Below, piece by piece: positions 63,195 to 64,000 of a DNA stretch of 64,000 nt. The translations under genes were made by a program, and so were the position numbers. Source of the stretch: Methanomassiliicoccales archaeon (GTDB taxonomy: Archaea > Thermoplasmatota > Thermoplasmata > Methanomassiliicoccales > JACIVX01); assembly GCA_014361295.1 (NCBI GenBank), contig JACIVX010000001.1:962293-1026292 (forward strand). Direction: 5' to 3'. The stretch's first letter is position 1. The number at the start of each line of letters is the position of its first letter. Below the pieces are notes generated by a model, which was not told the DNA's origin, searched no databases, and saw nothing but the letters and a program-made list of their open reading frames with translations.

Positions 63195-64000
63195 TTACAA
63201 AATGATTGAAATGATATAATAAAGAAAACCCGATATGAACATTGTGAGAGGCAGTGTCACAACCCAGGAAACGAACATTTCTTTTCCGAGGGTCCAATCA
63301 ATCATTTTCGCATTTTCCGCAGCCCCGATGCCAATGATACTTGATGAGACGACGTGAGTTGAGGATACAGGAGCCCCTACGGCCGTTGAGAAAAGGACAG
63401 AGGCGGTCGACACAGCCTGAGAATTAAGACTGTGAATCGGTTGCAGACGATAGAGTTTTCTCGCAAGCGTCTTCATGATTCTCCAGCCCCCCAGCAGAGT
63501 ACCGAGGGCCATCGCAAGAGCACATGAAGCTCTCACAATGAGCGGCGATTCAAAAGTCGTCGTAGTTCCGCTCGCCACGAGTATAATCATGATGATAGCG
63601 ATCTGCTTCTGAGTATCATTTGCGCCGTGACTAAATGATAAGAGGCTGGCTGTGATGATTTGAATTTTATTGATGGGTTTGTTAATCGTGCGCCTCGCGT
63701 TTCGTAGAAGGATTTTCGACAATTTCATGACGACATATCCACCGATGAGACCGATGAGCACGGAAATGGCCATTAGAAGGATAATCTTGAAAAGACCGAC
63801 CACTTCGTGTTGAGGCCCCAAGATAGCCTTCACACCCCAGTTCACGCCATTGAAACCCTCAGCAACAACTGCCGCGCCAACAAGTCCGCCGATCAAGGCA
63901 TGGGTGGACGAAGAGGGAAGACCGTATCGCCAGGTAATGATATTCCAGATGAGAGCGCTTGATACTGCGGTCAATGATGATAGAATGATCACTTCTGATG
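63195..64000 (-). CDS. PiT-family inorganic phosphate permease (N-terminus beyond window)
   Basis: A membrane phosphate transporter; about 268 C-terminal codons are visible and the frame is open to the edge. Family signatures: YGLPSSSTHALIGGLVGAA (first repeat), SFSHGANDTQKQIAIIM, and GAPVSSTHVVSSSIIGIGA (second repeat). It pairs with the DUF47 gene downstream. The N-terminal GANDxxN repeat lies outside. Confidence 0.93.
   Translation of the reverse strand, partial: SEVIILSSLTAVSSALIWNIITWRYGLPSSSTHALIGGLVGAAVVAEGFNGVNWGVKAILGPQHEVVGLFKIILLMAISVLIGLIGGYVVMKLSKILLRNARRTINKPINKIQIITASLLSFSHGANDTQKQIAIIMIILVASGTTTTFESPLIVRASCALAMALGTLLGGWRIMKTLARKLYRLQPIHSLNSQAVSTASVLFSTAVGAPVSSTHVVSSSIIGIGAAENAKMIDWTLGKEMFVSWVVTLPLTMFISGFLYYIISIIL

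Noticed and set aside
1-64000. tRNA, rRNA, CRISPR, insertion sequence or origin
   Set aside because: No cloverleaf-like T-arm motif in the gaps, no regularly spaced repeats, no transposase or terminal repeats, and no Orc1/Cdc6 gene were seen by eye; a covariance-model scan would be more sensitive for RNA genes.

Overview
The window is archaeal chromosome, most likely from an anaerobic member of the Thermoplasmatota (relatives of Thermoplasmata and Methanomassiliicoccales). Evidence: a thermosome, archaeal-type PEP carboxylase, archaeal type II GAPDH, archease, pyruvoyl-dependent arginine decarboxylase, PAC2 proteins, two DUF835 proteins (a family I associate with Thermoplasmata and Thermococci), and an alkyltransferase-endonuclease V fusion of the kind described from Ferroplasma. 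HdrC/HdrB and a hydrogenase maturation protease point to anaerobic, possibly methanogenic or formerly methanogenic, energy metabolism. The species cannot be named from the sequence alone. TATA-like boxes and short or absent leaders are common. TTG starts are frequent, often with a strong Shine-Dalgarno motif.

Layout. 1-9.8 kb: adenylate kinase (cut by the window edge), a GlcD-like FAD dehydrogenase, an M50 protease, a PP-loop/PUA/ferredoxin protein and a PrsW-like protease. These are followed by a leftward block with arginine decarboxylase plus a zinc-ribbon protein, a Ras-like GTPase plus a V4R-DUF835 sensor, and PAC2. 10-17.6 kb: M16 peptidase, hydrogenase maturation protease divergent from an HTH regulator, hdrC-hdrB with a small DUF749-like gene, thiL, a radical SAM enzyme and an HhH-GPD protein. 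17.6-26 kb: preflagellin-type peptidase, MscS channel, radical SAM protein, nitroreductase-cupin pair, DoxX-like membrane protein with a palindromic operator, an unexplained 1.1 kb stretch, and a decayed MFS transporter. 26-29.6 kb: phosphoesterase, AGT-endonuclease V, ketopantoate reductase, GfcR-like regulator. 29.7-36.4 kb: a compact lysine operon (Lrp regulator, dapA, dapB, lysC, lysA, dapF, dapL). 36.4-41 kb: a leftward cluster of archaeal GAPDH, bacterial-type GapA and phosphoglycerate kinase, plus a deacetylase. 41-44.2 kb: ilvB, a short ilvN and ilvC. 44.7-52 kb: aspartate dehydrogenase, M24 peptidase, TldD/TldE and a Lon-like protease. 52-64 kb: PEP carboxylase, PPC-domain protein, thermosome, a gene of unknown function, ferritin-like/VIT1 transporter, JAMM protein, archease, redox-cysteine protein, DUF835 protein, and a DUF47/PiT phosphate pair.

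The most notable finding lies in an apparently empty gap. Between PEP carboxylase and the PPC gene (about 53.96-54.71 kb), three-frame reading reveals the remains of a heliorhodopsin. The retinal-binding lysine segment of the last helix (SLVWKTASAWQI) is still legible, but the gene is broken by several frameshifts and stops of all three types. A TATA-like box remains upstream. Together with the decayed MFS gene, this suggests recent loss of membrane functions in this lineage.

As a whole the region is biosynthetic and housekeeping (lysine, branched-chain amino acids, NAD, CoA, thiamine, central carbon, protein quality control), with an Hdr module and several signalling or regulatory genes of uncertain role. 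No tRNA, rRNA, CRISPR array, insertion sequence or replication origin was recognised.
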